From Candidatus Nanopelagicales bacterium (lineage in GTDB: Bacteria > Actinomycetota > Actinomycetes > S36-B12 > UBA10799), in assembly GCA_030157755.1 (NCBI GenBank), contig JAOAUD010000005.1, positions 1 to 34,304 on the forward strand: 34,304 bases of DNA. Reading direction: 5' to 3'. Positions 25,077 to 32,140 of the stretch are shown one piece after another. The notes beneath the pieces are model-generated. The model worked only from the letters and a program-made list of their open reading frames with translations, was not told the origin of the DNA and ran no database searches. Position numbers and translations under genes: made by a program. The first letter of the stretch is position 1. Every line of letters begins with the position of its first letter.

Positions 25077-27286
25077 TGCGCACCGACCAATCGCGCGTAT
25101 TCACCAGCGAGGGCCATTAGTTCAGCGTGCGTGCCACGCTCAACAACCTCACCGTGCGTCATCACGATGATCTCGTCGCAATCGCGCACTGTCGACAGCC
25201 TGTGCGCGACGACCAAGACACCCGCGCCGGAATTAATGACTGCGTCCATCACCTTCTGCTCGACGAGTGGATCGAGTGCACTGGTGGCTTCGTCGAGAAC
25301 GAGGATTCCTGGGTTCAGCACCATCACTCGCGCGATCTCAATTCGCTGACGCTGACCCCCAGACAGATTTCGCCCGCCGTCGGCCACGATCGCGTCGTAT
25401 CCGCCGGGGCGTCGTTCGATCTCATCGTGAACGCCCGCTGCCTCTGCCGCTGCGCGAACATCGGCGTCAGCAATGCTGTCATCGAACAACGTGATGTTGT
25501 CGCGGATGCTTCCGGCGAACAGCACGATGTCCTGATCGACGTAGCCGATCCGCCCCGCGAGAAACCCTGGCGGGGCATCACGCAAGACCACACCGTTGGC
25601 GACGACTTCACCTTCGGTCGGCGGCAGAAGTCCGACCGCGATCCGCGCGGCCGTCGACTTGCCACTGCCCGAAGCGCCGACGAGTGCGACTCGGCGTCCT
25701 GGTTCAACGACCAAGGACAAATCCGAGACCGCTCGCGGTGAGCCTGGGGCGTAAGAAAACGACACATCGCGCAGCTCTAGGCGACCGCCACCCGCTGGGG
25801 TCGCCACGGGTTCGATCATCGCACCAATTTCGGGGGCCGCTGGATCCACGGGGTGATCGAGGAGGTCATCAAGGCGCGCAAGCCACGCGCCGACTTGTTG
25901 CAGCGTGCTGCCCATCGAGACCCAGGTGCCCAACGGTGAAAGGAAGATTGGCAACAGCGCGACGACCGCAACGAACTGACCGACGAGTAGGTCCCCCTTG
26001 GTCACCATGACACCACCGATGCCGATGATCACAGCACCCGCTGCGGCGGTGACGAACCCGGGAATTGAACCAAGGATGCTGCCGGATTTCAGAAGGGTCT
26101 GCTCAGCATCGTTGCGGCGCGCGATATGACCCAAGATGTTGCGCACTGCGGTCTCGTCGCCACCGGTGGCCTTAAGCGTGTCGATCGTGCGCAGGTCGTA
26201 GGAGATCGCGCCGGACAACGTCGCTTGCTCTCGACCGAGGCTGATTGCCTGGTCGCCGCGAACTCTGTTCGACGCCTTGAGGACGATCGCAACAATCGCC
26301 GCGGCGACGATCGCCACGACCGCAAGTGGCCATGCGTACAGCAGCAACGCCACCGCAACTGCTGCCGATGTGACGAGTCCCAGCACTGCCGGGATCAGCT
26401 GTCCGGCGGCAACGTGTGAGACGCTGTCCACCAATTGCAGGCGAGCCGCGATCTCTCCCGAATACCTCTGCGCATAGAACGACACCGGGAGCCGTAACGC
26501 GTGCGATACAAGCATCGTCGCCTGCCGCGCCGACAACACTTGGGTCACCTGCCGAGCCACGATTCCCTGGAGGAACGACAACCACAGCATCAGGAACATC
26601 GCTACGAACAATGTGATGACCGAAAGTACGGCCCACTGACTCAACCCGTCGACGAGGAATTGGTCTACAAAGGCTTGCAGCGCCATGGGCGACAGCAAGG
26701 TGGGCACAGCGATTGCCAGTCCCGCAACGACGAGATATGCCAAACCCTTGCCGCTACCGGCGAAGCGCCACCCCAAACCTGAACGCAGTGATGGCGGTCG
26801 ACCGCCAGTTTCGAAGTCAGGCCCTGGGGTGACTCGCAAGATCAATCCAGTAAACGATCTGTCTGCCTCTTCCCACGGAACGAGCCACCGCCCCCGCGCC
26901 GGGTCATTAACCTGCACACCCTTGCTGCTCGTGCCTTCGATCACGAGGAAATGATCGAAGTCCCAGTGAGCGATGAGCGGAAACTGCTCATCGGGAAGAT
27001 GGTGCAGATCAATGCTGAATCCGCCAGCCTGCATGCCGTACCGCCGAGCAGCGACGACGACGGACTTTGCAGTCGCACCGTTTCGTGAAACCCCGCACTC
27101 AACTCGCAATTCCTCAAGGGGAACCCACCGCCCCTGCGACGCGAGAATCATGGCCAGCGATGCAGCACCACATTCGGTTGCTTCCATCTGCAGGATGGTC
27201 GGAACGCGCACCTGCTTGCGTCGCAGGCCGTGAGTGAACTCAAGGTCAGGCGGTTCGCGAGTGGCGGTATCGGAGACCTCGGTCAT
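25073..27286 (-). CDS. C39-peptidase-containing ABC exporter (NHLM-type)
   Basis: 737 residues from ATG 27286, whose TGATG overlap with the adaptor gene fixes the start. N-terminal C39 peptidase about 22-150 with an intact triad Cys39 (MEATECGAASLAMIL), His112 (FDHFLVIEG) and Asp128 (VNDPARG); it cuts leader peptides after double glycine. Six-helix membrane domain about 170-450. ATPase about 490-737 with GASGSGKST, LSGGQRQR and ILVLDEATSALD. This corresponds to the peptidase/ATP-binding exporter of NHLM bacteriocin systems (TIGR03796 type). The only double-glycine leader seen nearby is in the 62-aa peptide at 29114, its probable substrate. Confidence 0.93.
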   Translation of the reverse strand: MTEVSDTATREPPDLEFTHGLRRKQVRVPTILQMEATECGAASLAMILASQGRWVPLEELRVECGVSRNGATAKSVVVAARRYGMQAGGFSIDLHHLPDEQFPLIAHWDFDHFLVIEGTSSKGVQVNDPARGRWLVPWEEADRSFTGLILRVTPGPDFETGGRPPSLRSGLGWRFAGSGKGLAYLVVAGLAIAVPTLLSPMALQAFVDQFLVDGLSQWAVLSVITLFVAMFLMLWLSFLQGIVARQVTQVLSARQATMLVSHALRLPVSFYAQRYSGEIAARLQLVDSVSHVAAGQLIPAVLGLVTSAAVAVALLLYAWPLAVVAIVAAAIVAIVLKASNRVRGDQAISLGREQATLSGAISYDLRTIDTLKATGGDETAVRNILGHIARRNDAEQTLLKSGSILGSIPGFVTAAAGAVIIGIGGVMVTKGDLLVGQFVAVVALLPIFLSPLGTWVSMGSTLQQVGAWLARLDDLLDHPVDPAAPEIGAMIEPVATPAGGGRLELRDVSFSYAPGSPRAVSDLSLVVEPGRRVALVGASGSGKSTAARIAVGLLPPTEGEVVANGVVLRDAPPGFLAGRIGYVDQDIVLFAGSIRDNITLFDDSIADADVRAAAEAAGVHDEIERRPGGYDAIVADGGRNLSGGQRQRIEIARVMVLNPGILVLDEATSALDPLVEQKVMDAVINSGAGVLVVAHRLSTVRDCDEIIVMTHGEVVERGTHAELMALAGEYARLVGAQ

Positions 27287-28068
27287 CAGCCGCCACCGAC
27301 GAGTGCTTGCCACGGCGTCTGCTCATCGATCTGGATCTGCGTATCGACGATCTCACCGCTGGCAGGAGGTTTGGCAGGGCCCGGGCCGCCGGTCCACACC
27401 AGCTTCGTCGGATCACCGGAGACAGTGTCGAGCGTGATCGTGATTTCGTGGACGATTCCGCTTTCCATGATCTGGGCGGTCAATGCCGGATCAGTCACCA
27501 TTGATTCGACCCGATCTGTCGAGACGGGTAGTCGAGTTACCTCCGAGACCTTGCCCGTGAGTTGCCCCTCGCTCGACGGATCGGAACTGACAGGCGTGAT
27601 GAAGACGGGATCGCCAATGGTGATGCCCGGAACTGTTGACGTAGGTGCGAAAACAATGCCGATCATTGGCGCGGAATCGTGAGCAAGCGTGACGAGAGTT
27701 TCGCCGGGTTGAACCGGCGCATTTGAACTCGTTCCTAGTGCGACCACTGTGCCGGAGATCGGTGAGGGCACTGACACGAGCTTGCCGTCGGGTGTCCTGA
27801 TCTTCGCGACCGGATCTCCCGGCTTGACCACCCGATCCAACTCCTCCGGTCCGGACTCCACCACGCCATTCACTGTCGCAACGACGTCGACGTTTTCCGG
27901 TGGGTTCACGATGACTCCGGAGGCCGGAACCCGCACCGCCACTTGACCGCCAAAGAGCCAGAACGCGCCGCCAAGGATGATCAACAACGCGAGGATTAAG
28001 CCAACGAGAGCTGGCACTGACACCAAACGCAGCGGGCGGTCGAGATCCTCGTCGGATCTTTTGGTCAT
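27286..28068 (-). CDS. HlyD-like adaptor of NHLM-type peptide secretion
   Basis: 260 residues from ATG 28068 (GTG at 28086 also possible). One membrane helix at about residues 17-40 (ALVGLILALLIILGGAFW), then a biotinyl/lipoyl-like half (VVATVNGVVESG, VKPGDPVAKI, SPISGTVVALGT, VQPGETLVTL) and a beta-barrel domain. This is the size and order of the periplasmic-adaptor-like NHLM bacteriocin system secretion protein (TIGR03794 type). In a monoderm it would sit in the membrane and face the wall. Its stop overlaps the C39 exporter start (TGATG), which ties the two together. The glycosyltransferase at 28150 lies about 80 bp upstream on the same strand. Confidence 0.87.
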   Translation of the reverse strand: MTKRSDEDLDRPLRLVSVPALVGLILALLIILGGAFWLFGGQVAVRVPASGVIVNPPENVDVVATVNGVVESGPEELDRVVKPGDPVAKIRTPDGKLVSVPSPISGTVVALGTSSNAPVQPGETLVTLAHDSAPMIGIVFAPTSTVPGITIGDPVFITPVSSDPSSEGQLTGKVSEVTRLPVSTDRVESMVTDPALTAQIMESGIVHEITITLDTVSGDPTKLVWTGGPGPAKPPASGEIVDTQIQIDEQTPWQALVGGG

Positions 28069-28149
28069 CGCGCGAGCTCGAAACACGGCGTCACTCTAGC
28101 GACGAACGAACCGCTGATGCGGCTTCAGAGATGACCCTGACGGTGCCTC

Positions 28150-28938
28150 CTACGGACCTTGGATTGGGGCCCGCGGATCGCCCATTTCCGCGGCGTCCGC
28201 GTCGCAAATCTGCTGCAACTGCGCGTCGGTGCACTCTTGCAAAAACGTCAGCCGGTCGACGTTCGCGCGATAGCTCGCGTGTGTGTAGCGGACGGCGCTG
28301 CGCTCGTGCCAGAGGTGGTAGCAGGCACGTTGCGCGTTGATGCCCAATCTCCCGCCGAGGCGTGCGAACTTGACGGAAAGTGCGTCGTCCTCTCCACCCC
28401 AACCTGAGAAGCGTTCGTCGTAACCACCTGCACGAGCGAACAGCTCGCGAGTCACGAAGAACAACCCGCCGCAAAATGGCAGGTACTCACCCTGCCCACG
28501 CTTGTTGCCTTCAAGATCAGTGGTCGGTTCCGGCAACGCGCCACCTTCGCGGAAGGCAGCCGTCTCCTGCTCGGATAGATCGACGATGCGATCAAAGGGT
28601 TTGACCGCGTCGAAATCACCCGCGGCCACCGCGTTGATTGCGGCCGTCATCTCAGGTAGCGACATGATCAAGTCAGCGTCTCCCATGCCGACAACTGGTG
28701 CATCGGTGAGTCGGAAACCCACGTTCATCGCCCATGACTTGTTGAACGGACCATCGTGCGCGATGAAGTGGTACTCCACTCCGGCTGGAGCGTCGAAGGC
28801 CGGTGAGATGTCTTGTTCGACGACAACAACCGCGACGTCAGGTAGCGCGCTGACGTGGCGGAGCACCGCCGCGAGGTTCGCTGCCCGCGCATCATCGGCG
28901 CCGCGCCGATAAGTAATGACGTACGCAGTGTGAGTCAC
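28150..28938 (-). CDS. GT-A glycosyltransferase with galactosyltransferase-type C-terminus
   Basis: 262 residues from GTG 28938, with an ideal AAGGAGG 8 bases upstream. GT-A fold: N-terminal strand TAYVITYRRG, nucleotide-sugar DxD motif as GDADL (Asp87, Asp89), and the acceptor-side motif SGWGGEDDALSVK (180-190), typical of the Glyco_transf_7C group found in galactosyl- and polypeptide N-acetylgalactosaminyltransferases. No membrane helix, so cytosolic. It heads the minus-strand run that continues with adaptor and exporters and is divergent from the precursor peptide gene. This makes it a candidate for sugar transfer to the peptide before export. Donor sugar and acceptor residue cannot be read. 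Confidence 0.87.
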   Translation of the reverse strand: MTHTAYVITYRRGADDARAANLAAVLRHVSALPDVAVVVVEQDISPAFDAPAGVEYHFIAHDGPFNKSWAMNVGFRLTDAPVVGMGDADLIMSLPEMTAAINAVAAGDFDAVKPFDRIVDLSEQETAAFREGGALPEPTTDLEGNKRGQGEYLPFCGGLFFVTRELFARAGGYDERFSGWGGEDDALSVKFARLGGRLGINAQRACYHLWHERSAVRYTHASYRANVDRLTFLQECTDAQLQQICDADAAEMGDPRAPIQGP

Positions 28939-29113
28939 CGAGACAACCTCCTTCTTCGATGCGCCAACCTAGCGCGGCGGCGATACTCCCAACAGTGCAA
29001 TCAGTACGGATGGGCGGAAACACTGTGCTCCACCCGGGTGTTCTAGCGCTGGCAACAGATCGCGGCGCGAACTAACCTCGTGAGCAACCACAGCGTGACC
29101 TAGGGAGACCAAT
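28939..29113. promoter_or_regulatory. Divergent control region of the peptide locus
   Basis: 175 bp separating the minus-strand glycosyltransferase/export run from the plus-strand precursor. It contains the AAGAAGGAGG ribosome site of the former (28947-28956 as its complement), the GGGAGA site of the latter, and an inverted repeat ACAGTG (28992-28997) / CACTGT (29021-29026) that could be an operator acting on both sides. Confidence 0.5.
29050..29078 (+). promoter_or_regulatory. Candidate promoter of the precursor peptide
   Basis: TGGCAA (29050-29055) and TAACCT (29073-29078) are separated by exactly 17 bp, a fair match to a vegetative actinobacterial -35/-10 pair. It would start transcription about 28 bases before the precursor ATG. 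Matches are imperfect. Confidence 0.35.
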
Positions 29114-29302
29114 ATGGGTGGCAAGGATCAGAACCCGAACCCCGCGATCGACGGTATTCAAGCGATCGATGATGACGCCCTTGAGGCTGCGACCGGCGGC
29201 ATCCAGCTGTGCAGTAGTCCGACTTCTTGCAGCACACACCCGGGCACGGGCTCGGGCTCGAGCGGGGGCTACACCGTGAACCAGACGCTGTACTTCCAGT
29301 GA
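29114..29302 (+). CDS. Double-glycine leader precursor peptide (putative glycosylated RiPP)
   Basis: 62 residues, ATG preceded by GGGAGA. Residues 1-29 form an acidic leader ending DDDALEAATGG, which has the Leu at -7 and Gly-Gly at -2/-1 expected by C39 peptidases. The predicted core, residues 30-62, is IQLCSSPTSC (Cys33, Cys39), then STHPGTGSGSSGGY and VNQTLYFQ: 33 residues with eleven Ser/Thr, many Gly and two Cys five residues apart. It lacks the two nested disulfides of sublancin-type glycocins. The adjoining exporter carries the matching peptidase. The following gene, a glycosyltransferase, starts on the stop codon of this one. Whether the core is O-, S- or un-glycosylated, and whether it is an antimicrobial, is inference. 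Confidence 0.82.
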   Translation: MGGKDQNPNPAIDGIQAIDDDALEAATGGIQLCSSPTSCSTHPGTGSGSSGGYTVNQTLYFQ

Positions 29303-30105
29303 CACCCGAGCCCCAACCAGCCCCAGTCAACGTCTATCTCGGCACGCCAGTTGCAGGTGGTGTGGTTGCTCACGACTACATGCATTCGGTGTTCGCGATT
29401 CAGCGACACTTCGACAAGCTTGGTTGGGGCCTGAAGGTCGTCACCCAACCCGACGGACTCGTCACCCGTCCACGCAATGCCTTCGCCAGCGTGGTCGTGC
29501 GTAGCGACGAGTTCACGCACCTCCTGATGCTCGATGCGGACGTAGTGATCGCTCCGGAATCCGTGGAACGGATGGTTCGTGCGCAGCACGATGTGGTGGG
29601 TGCGGGAGTGCCGTTACGCCAAGTGGACTGGAACAAGGTCCGCGACCACCTCGACTTGATTCCTGCGGCAACGGCGGCCGAACTTCGCGCCGTTTCGCAC
29701 CGCTTTGCTGCCTGGTTCGAACCGGCCGGTGGCGCTCGAGTTCCGGTGAATGGATTCCTACCTGCCAGAGTGATCGGATCAGCCGCATTGCTGATCTCAC
29801 GCGACGCGTTATGCCGGATGGTGGAGCTGGATGCAGTCGACGCATTCAAGTTCGGCGCCCACGCCTCCGACGGGCAAGAATCGGGCTGGACCTTCTTTGA
29901 CCCCTATGTCAGTGACGACGGCGTCTACCTGTCCGAGGACTATGCTTTCTGCGACCGGCTGCGCAGCATCGGTGGTGAGGTATGGGTCGATTTGGAGTCA
30001 CCGACAACCCACGTAGGGCCGGTACCGATCGAGGGGGAAATCTCAACGACCCTCGCCGCCGCGACGCAGGCGGCACAAGCGCGACGAGCTCGCGGCACGA
30101 ACTAG
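29299..30105 (+). CDS. GT-A glycosyltransferase coupled to the precursor gene
   Basis: 268 residues from GTG 29299, which overlaps the precursor stop (GTGA), so translation is coupled. The frame opens upstream at 29227, but that would run through the precursor core. GT-A features: RPRNAFAS (about 57-64), then HLLMLDADVVI with a DAD metal/sugar motif (Asp79, Asp81). The C-terminal part has SEDYAFCDRLRSIGG, a Glu-Asp acceptor or catalytic region, and THVGP, a late metal-binding His as in many GT-A enzymes. Anp1-like or GT2-like affiliation is plausible. No membrane helix. Likely acts on the neighbouring peptide; the coupling is the best evidence. Confidence 0.83.
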   Translation: MTPEPQPAPVNVYLGTPVAGGVVAHDYMHSVFAIQRHFDKLGWGLKVVTQPDGLVTRPRNAFASVVVRSDEFTHLLMLDADVVIAPESVERMVRAQHDVVGAGVPLRQVDWNKVRDHLDLIPAATAAELRAVSHRFAAWFEPAGGARVPVNGFLPARVIGSAALLISRDALCRMVELDAVDAFKFGAHASDGQESGWTFFDPYVSDDGVYLSEDYAFCDRLRSIGGEVWVDLESPTTHVGPVPIEGEISTTLAAATQAAQARRARGTN

Positions 30106-30130
30106 GCCGCATCACAACCAGGAGGCAGAC

Positions 30131-30322
30131 ATGTTCGGTATCGGCGGATTCAGTGGTGGAAGCGCCAATGGCCCTCACTACGAGATTGAAGTCAACGAGG
30201 GCTCAGTCAACATGAAGAGGTTCACGTCTGTCGCCAATGAACGACACGGCAACGGCTATCGGATGGCACACGTCTACATGCAGCAAGGCAACACCATCGT
30301 GGTGTGGGAGCGGGTTAGCTAG
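30131..30322 (+). CDS. DUF4177-like small protein
   Basis: 63 residues, with AGGAGG 5 bases before the ATG, the strongest ribosome site in the locus. Residues about 17-62 (HYEIEVNEGSVNMKR, then LNERH-like ANERHGNGYRMAHV, then NTIVVWERV) match the strand-helix-strand layout of DUF4177: a strand, a helix covering the ANER segment, a GYRMAHV strand and a closing VVWER strand. The Gly-rich head (MFGIGGFSGGS) is flexible. Third gene of the plus-strand run that begins with the precursor, 25 bp after the glycosyltransferase. DUF4177 proteins have no fixed role; chaperone, carrier or regulator of the modification are all possible. Its last 8 bases overlap the end of the convergent GT2 gene. Confidence 0.72.
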   Translation: MFGIGGFSGGSANGPHYEIEVNEGSVNMKRFTSVANERHGNGYRMAHVYMQQGNTIVVWERVS

Positions 30323-31235
30323 TCATGCCAGCAACGGCCGCCAAGGCCTGAGCGACTGGCACCCTATTTTGCAGGTGTGCGAGGTAGGCGTTCGGATCCT
30401 CTACGCGCAGAGTTGCCGCATCCCAGTGGGCATCGAAGTGAGCAGCATCAAACGTGTTGTTTCCGTGAACGAGGTAAATGTAGAGCTCGGGAAGATCGAG
30501 CAGAGCAACCGTGCCTCTAATGACAATCGCCTCTGCCACCGGAGAGTCCTCGCCGCGGCGCAGCGCCGGGTACTCAATGAGCGCTTCGCGGCGAGCAACC
30601 ATCGACCCTTCCCATAGACGCCGCGTCCCGATGGCGATCCGCGGGCCGTCGGTCCACAAGATGGTCCAGCGTTCCAAGAAGCACGCATCCGCACCGGAAT
30701 CGTGAAGGACTCCGACCTGCCACCAGAGGCGATCGGGGTCGGACAGATCGTCGTCGTCCCACTGGCACACAAGTTCCCCATGCGCATTCGCGACCGCAGT
30801 GTTGCGGAGTTCACCAAGGGTCTTGTCAGTACTCGCGAGCCTCACCATCCGAATGCGTTCATCAGCAAGCCCGGCAACATAGTCGGCGAGATCATCCGTC
30901 GGCCCGTCGTCAATGATGACCAACTCGCGGTTGGGGTAGGACTGACGCTGGAAACACTCGACCGCGAGGCGCGCACTGGCAGGCCGAGCAGCCGTCACCA
31001 TGAGGCCACTGACCAGTGGTGGCGACGACCCGAGTATGGGTCGCGAATGCAGATGCGATGGTTCGGCTCCCTGAGCTGAAATCAGGCGCAGCGGCGCGTC
31101 AGATGCTAGGGGTTCGTCGAACACGTCCTCAGCCTGCCGCAGCAATCGGCGCTGTCGCACCTCAGCAAGAGCGCGAGGTCCTCGCCGGAGTTCACCCGTG
31201 ACGGTGAGTTTGGGCGCCGGGCTCCCGGGTACCAC
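30315..31235 (-). CDS. Family 2 glycosyltransferase with N-terminal extension
   Basis: 306 residues from a GTG start. About 75 N-terminal residues (MVPGSPAPKLTVTGELRRGP onward) are charged and unlike the fold and could dock a partner or peptide. The GT2 domain starts at VSGLMVTAARPASARLAVEC, with FQRQSYPNRELVIIDDGPTD and the metal site CQWDDDDLSDPDRL (Asp160-163). After it come RRLWEGSMVARREAL and YLVHGNNTF. No membrane helix. Third glycosyltransferase within 3 kb, convergent with and overlapping the DUF4177-like gene, and divergent from a small exported peptide. Glycocin S-glycosyltransferases such as SunS are also GT2 enzymes, but I cannot claim close similarity from sight. Confidence 0.88.
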   Translation of the reverse strand: MVPGSPAPKLTVTGELRRGPRALAEVRQRRLLRQAEDVFDEPLASDAPLRLISAQGAEPSHLHSRPILGSSPPLVSGLMVTAARPASARLAVECFQRQSYPNRELVIIDDGPTDDLADYVAGLADERIRMVRLASTDKTLGELRNTAVANAHGELVCQWDDDDLSDPDRLWWQVGVLHDSGADACFLERWTILWTDGPRIAIGTRRLWEGSMVARREALIEYPALRRGEDSPVAEAIVIRGTVALLDLPELYIYLVHGNNTFDAAHFDAHWDAATLRVEDPNAYLAHLQNRVPVAQALAAVAGMTS

Positions 31236-31296
31236 AACGACGAAGATCGCGTCCGCAGACCATCGGCCCGCGAGCGCCTCACTCTAGGAGGTCGCT
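31236..31296. promoter_or_regulatory. Short divergent spacer (GT2 / small exported peptide)
   Basis: 61 bp carry the TAGGAGG ribosome site of the exported peptide at its right end. Space for two promoters is tight, so one side may be read from a promoter inside the other gene. No clear -10 box seen. Confidence 0.3.
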
Positions 31297-31569
31297 ATGA
31301 ACACTCTCGCAAAGATCGCACTCGGCACAGTCGCAACCGGAGCAGTGGCCCTCGCAGCCGTATCGCCGGCAATGGCTGCTCCACAGACTCCAGCAGTCGA
31401 CATGGCAGTCGCAACGCCGACGACCGTCAGCGCACCGGCCCCGGCCTACCTCGCGTCGAATTCCACAACGCAGGCACCTGCGCCGCAACTCATTGGGCAC
31501 CACAACCCAGCCAAGTTCGGATGCGGCATCTTCACTGCCTGTGGACCGGACCACCTCAACGATTTCTGA
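31297..31569 (+). CDS. Small Sec-exported peptide with C-x5-C tail
   Basis: 90 residues, AGGAGG at proper distance. Signal peptide MNTLAKIALGTVATGAVALA with cleavage after AMA (about residue 27). The mature about 63 residues are Pro/Ala/Thr-rich and end in a compact tail, NPAKFGCGIFTACGPDHLND plus Phe, with two cysteines five residues apart (Cys75 and Cys81, probably a disulfide). The precursor at 29114 has the same C-x5-C spacing in its core (CSSPTSC). No family recognised. It could be a surface or secreted partner of the peptide system, or an unrelated exported peptide. It is single on the plus strand, convergent with the SRPBCC pair. Confidence 0.6.
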   Translation: MNTLAKIALGTVATGAVALAAVSPAMAAPQTPAVDMAVATPTTVSAPAPAYLASNSTTQAPAPQLIGHHNPAKFGCGIFTACGPDHLNDF

Positions 31570-31609
31570 TCCAAACTTCACAAGTACCGCACTGATCGCA
31601 GGTCTCGCT

Positions 31610-32140
31610 TCAAGAAAGGCGGGGCCTGCGAGTGCGTGCGGCCCGGGAGCCGCTCGAAGGCTCGCCTGCAGCTTCGATGTAGCGCTTGAGAGCACGAAGG
31701 CGGCGTCGAGTCTCAAGCTCAAACGCCTTCATCGCCACGGCTTCCAAGGGCCGCGCGAACCAAGTCGGCCGACACCGCAGGTTCAGGGTGTAGACGACTT
31801 CACTTTCCGCACCATCTGCGGGATCGGTGCCACGCCCAGGTACCTCGCGATGACGAATCGACGCTGACCAGTTCTCGAAGATGAAGTACGGCTTCACGAG
31901 CGTCACGGCAGCAACAACTGGGCGGTTCAAGGTGACGTAGCGAGTCCGAAAAACTAGGCCGCCGAGGTACCAACGCGCGGCACAGACTGCGACTGCCCCC
32001 TGTTCGGGTACCCGATTGCCCTCCATCCGCGCGCTACGCAGCAGCGTGTCCCAGTCCGTGCGGATCTCGTAGTCGTGAACGACATCGAAGACCTGCTCCG
32101 CTGTGGCATCGATGGTGATCGCGATGACTGCGTGTGCCAT
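31610..32140 (-). CDS. SRPBCC (polyketide cyclase/START-like) family protein, second of pair
   Basis: 176 residues from ATG 32140, which overlaps the stop of the preceding SRPBCC gene (TGATG). Begins with a strand (MAHAVIAITIDATAEQVFDV), then VHDYEIRTDWDTLL, the usual start and first helix of the SRPBCC/START-like fold, which encloses a hydrophobic ligand pocket. The centre (VVYTLNLRCRPTWFARPLEA) and the long C-terminal helix (FELETRRRLRALKRYIEA) fit. An Arg-rich tail (about 160-176) is unusual. Ligand unknown; translation coupling implies a shared task or heterodimer with the first member. Confidence 0.82.
   Translation of the reverse strand: MAHAVIAITIDATAEQVFDVVHDYEIRTDWDTLLRSARMEGNRVPEQGAVAVCAARWYLGGLVFRTRYVTLNRPVVAAVTLVKPYFIFENWSASIRHREVPGRGTDPADGAESEVVYTLNLRCRPTWFARPLEAVAMKAFELETRRRLRALKRYIEAAGEPSSGSRAARTRRPRLS

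Noticed and set aside
29114-29302. Lanthipeptide, sactipeptide or thiazole-type RiPP
   Set aside because: No LanM/LanB, radical SAM or YcaO gene is present in the window; only glycosyltransferases accompany the peptide.
29114-29302. Classical sublancin-type glycocin with two nested disulfides
   Set aside because: The core has only two cysteines and no thiol oxidoreductase genes are adjacent.
30131-30322. Considered as a second RiPP precursor because of the Gly-rich start
   Set aside because: The sequence follows a DUF4177-like fold and has no leader with Gly-Gly at a fitting place; there is no acidic leader.
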